64,000 nucleotides of DNA from Epiperipatus broadwayi. Its lineage: Eukaryota > Onychophora > Udeonychophora > Euonychophora > Peripatidae. Below the pieces are notes generated by a model, which worked only from the letters and a program-made list of their open reading frames with translations, had not been told where the DNA came from and searched no databases. Positions within the stretch are counted from its first letter, which is position 1, and every line of letters starts with the position of its first letter. Below are positions 63,621-64,000 of this stretch, one piece after another. The stretch spans positions 6,462,657-6,526,656 of the forward strand of contig JAQFVV010000063.1 in NCBI GenBank assembly GCA_028023455.1, read 5' to 3'. The translations under genes and the position numbers were made by a program.

Positions 63621-64000
63621 GTGTTTATATTAAAGAAATTTCTTACATGTGTATAAAACATGTGTAGATACCAATTTCCCTATTCTGTAACTATAAGATG
63701 ATGTGTATTTATAGATATAATTTAATGAAGTGAATTATTTTAGAAAGTATATAATAAGAAAAGAGAATTGAGAGAAATGAATTATGGGGAAAAACTGCAG
63801 GAAGATCAAGAAAGGAATAATATGCAACAAAGAAATTTAAAAAATAATAAATATTTATTCACAGTTATGATAAAAGAAATCATAACAAGACGATTAGAGT
63901 AGAATACATATGTACAGATTATATCTTAGAAAAGATATACCAAAAAAATATTGCACTTTATATTACAAAAAAGAAATAAAGAAGATGTCCAAAAGGAGTT
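63621..64000. other. AT-rich DNA to the window end
   Basis: A plus-strand frame at about 63770-63810 reads ELWGKTAGRSRK, reminiscent of the basic C-terminus of some LINE proteins, but it is too short to call. Confidence 0.35.

Noticed and set aside
63770-63810. Basic motif reading ELWGKTAGRSRK
   Set aside because: Too short to assign to a LINE C-terminus.

Overview
The window is a very AT-rich, repeat-dense stretch of an animal genome with no intact host gene that I can identify. Nearly everything recognisable is transposon-derived: Penelope-like elements with GIY-YIG endonuclease remnants, RTE/BovB-like LINE remnants, a CR1/Jockey-type LINE whose ORF1 carries two zinc fingers, long-terminal-repeat (LTR) sequences, foldback MITEs, tRNA-derived retroposons and large microsatellites. 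This mix suggests an invertebrate metazoan. A mollusc or another lophotrochozoan would fit, but the sequence alone does not settle the taxon.

Layout. 0-9 kb: decayed RTE and Penelope fragments, a tRNA-like retroposon, a foldback MITE, an element with inverted ends at 5446-7092, a two-part hairpin at 8289, and a tRNA-type SINE head at 8973. 9.9-13.2 kb: a 2.1-kb solo LTR, then a second LTR-like sequence carrying a 40-bp minisatellite of TATA boxes. 14.8-19.6 kb: a second copy of the hairpin, a local duplication, a Penelope remnant, a suspicious homopolymer tract, half of the foldback MITE and a tRNA-Gly-like sequence. 22-28 kb: one possible host exon on the minus strand, a symmetric GATA/GGTA/GATA microsatellite, a MITE, and an RTE remnant invaded by a tRNA-like retroposon and a 350-bp palindrome. 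28-45 kb: mostly featureless AT-rich DNA with microsatellites, a Penelope remnant on the minus strand, an RTE remnant and short tandem duplications. 45.9-50.3 kb: an LTR element on the minus strand with two LTRs of about 2 kb around only about 0.7 kb of non-coding interior. 50.6-55.5 kb: MITEs, another tRNA-like retroposon and a fresh-looking GC-rich retroposed insert. 56.5-62 kb: the best preserved mobile element, a LINE on the minus strand with ORF1, ORF2 and tandem 5' repeats. 62.6-63.6 kb: another decayed LINE.

The most unusual signal is a small family of four tRNA-like retroposons (1.5, 19.5, 26.5 and 52.5 kb). The tRNA-Gly-like outer arms are kept. In three copies the anticodon arm is replaced by a long hairpin whose sequence differs between copies but stays self-complementary, and target-site duplications show that they were retroposed. 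A second structure, at 8.3 and 14.8 kb, also keeps its base pairing while its sequence changes.
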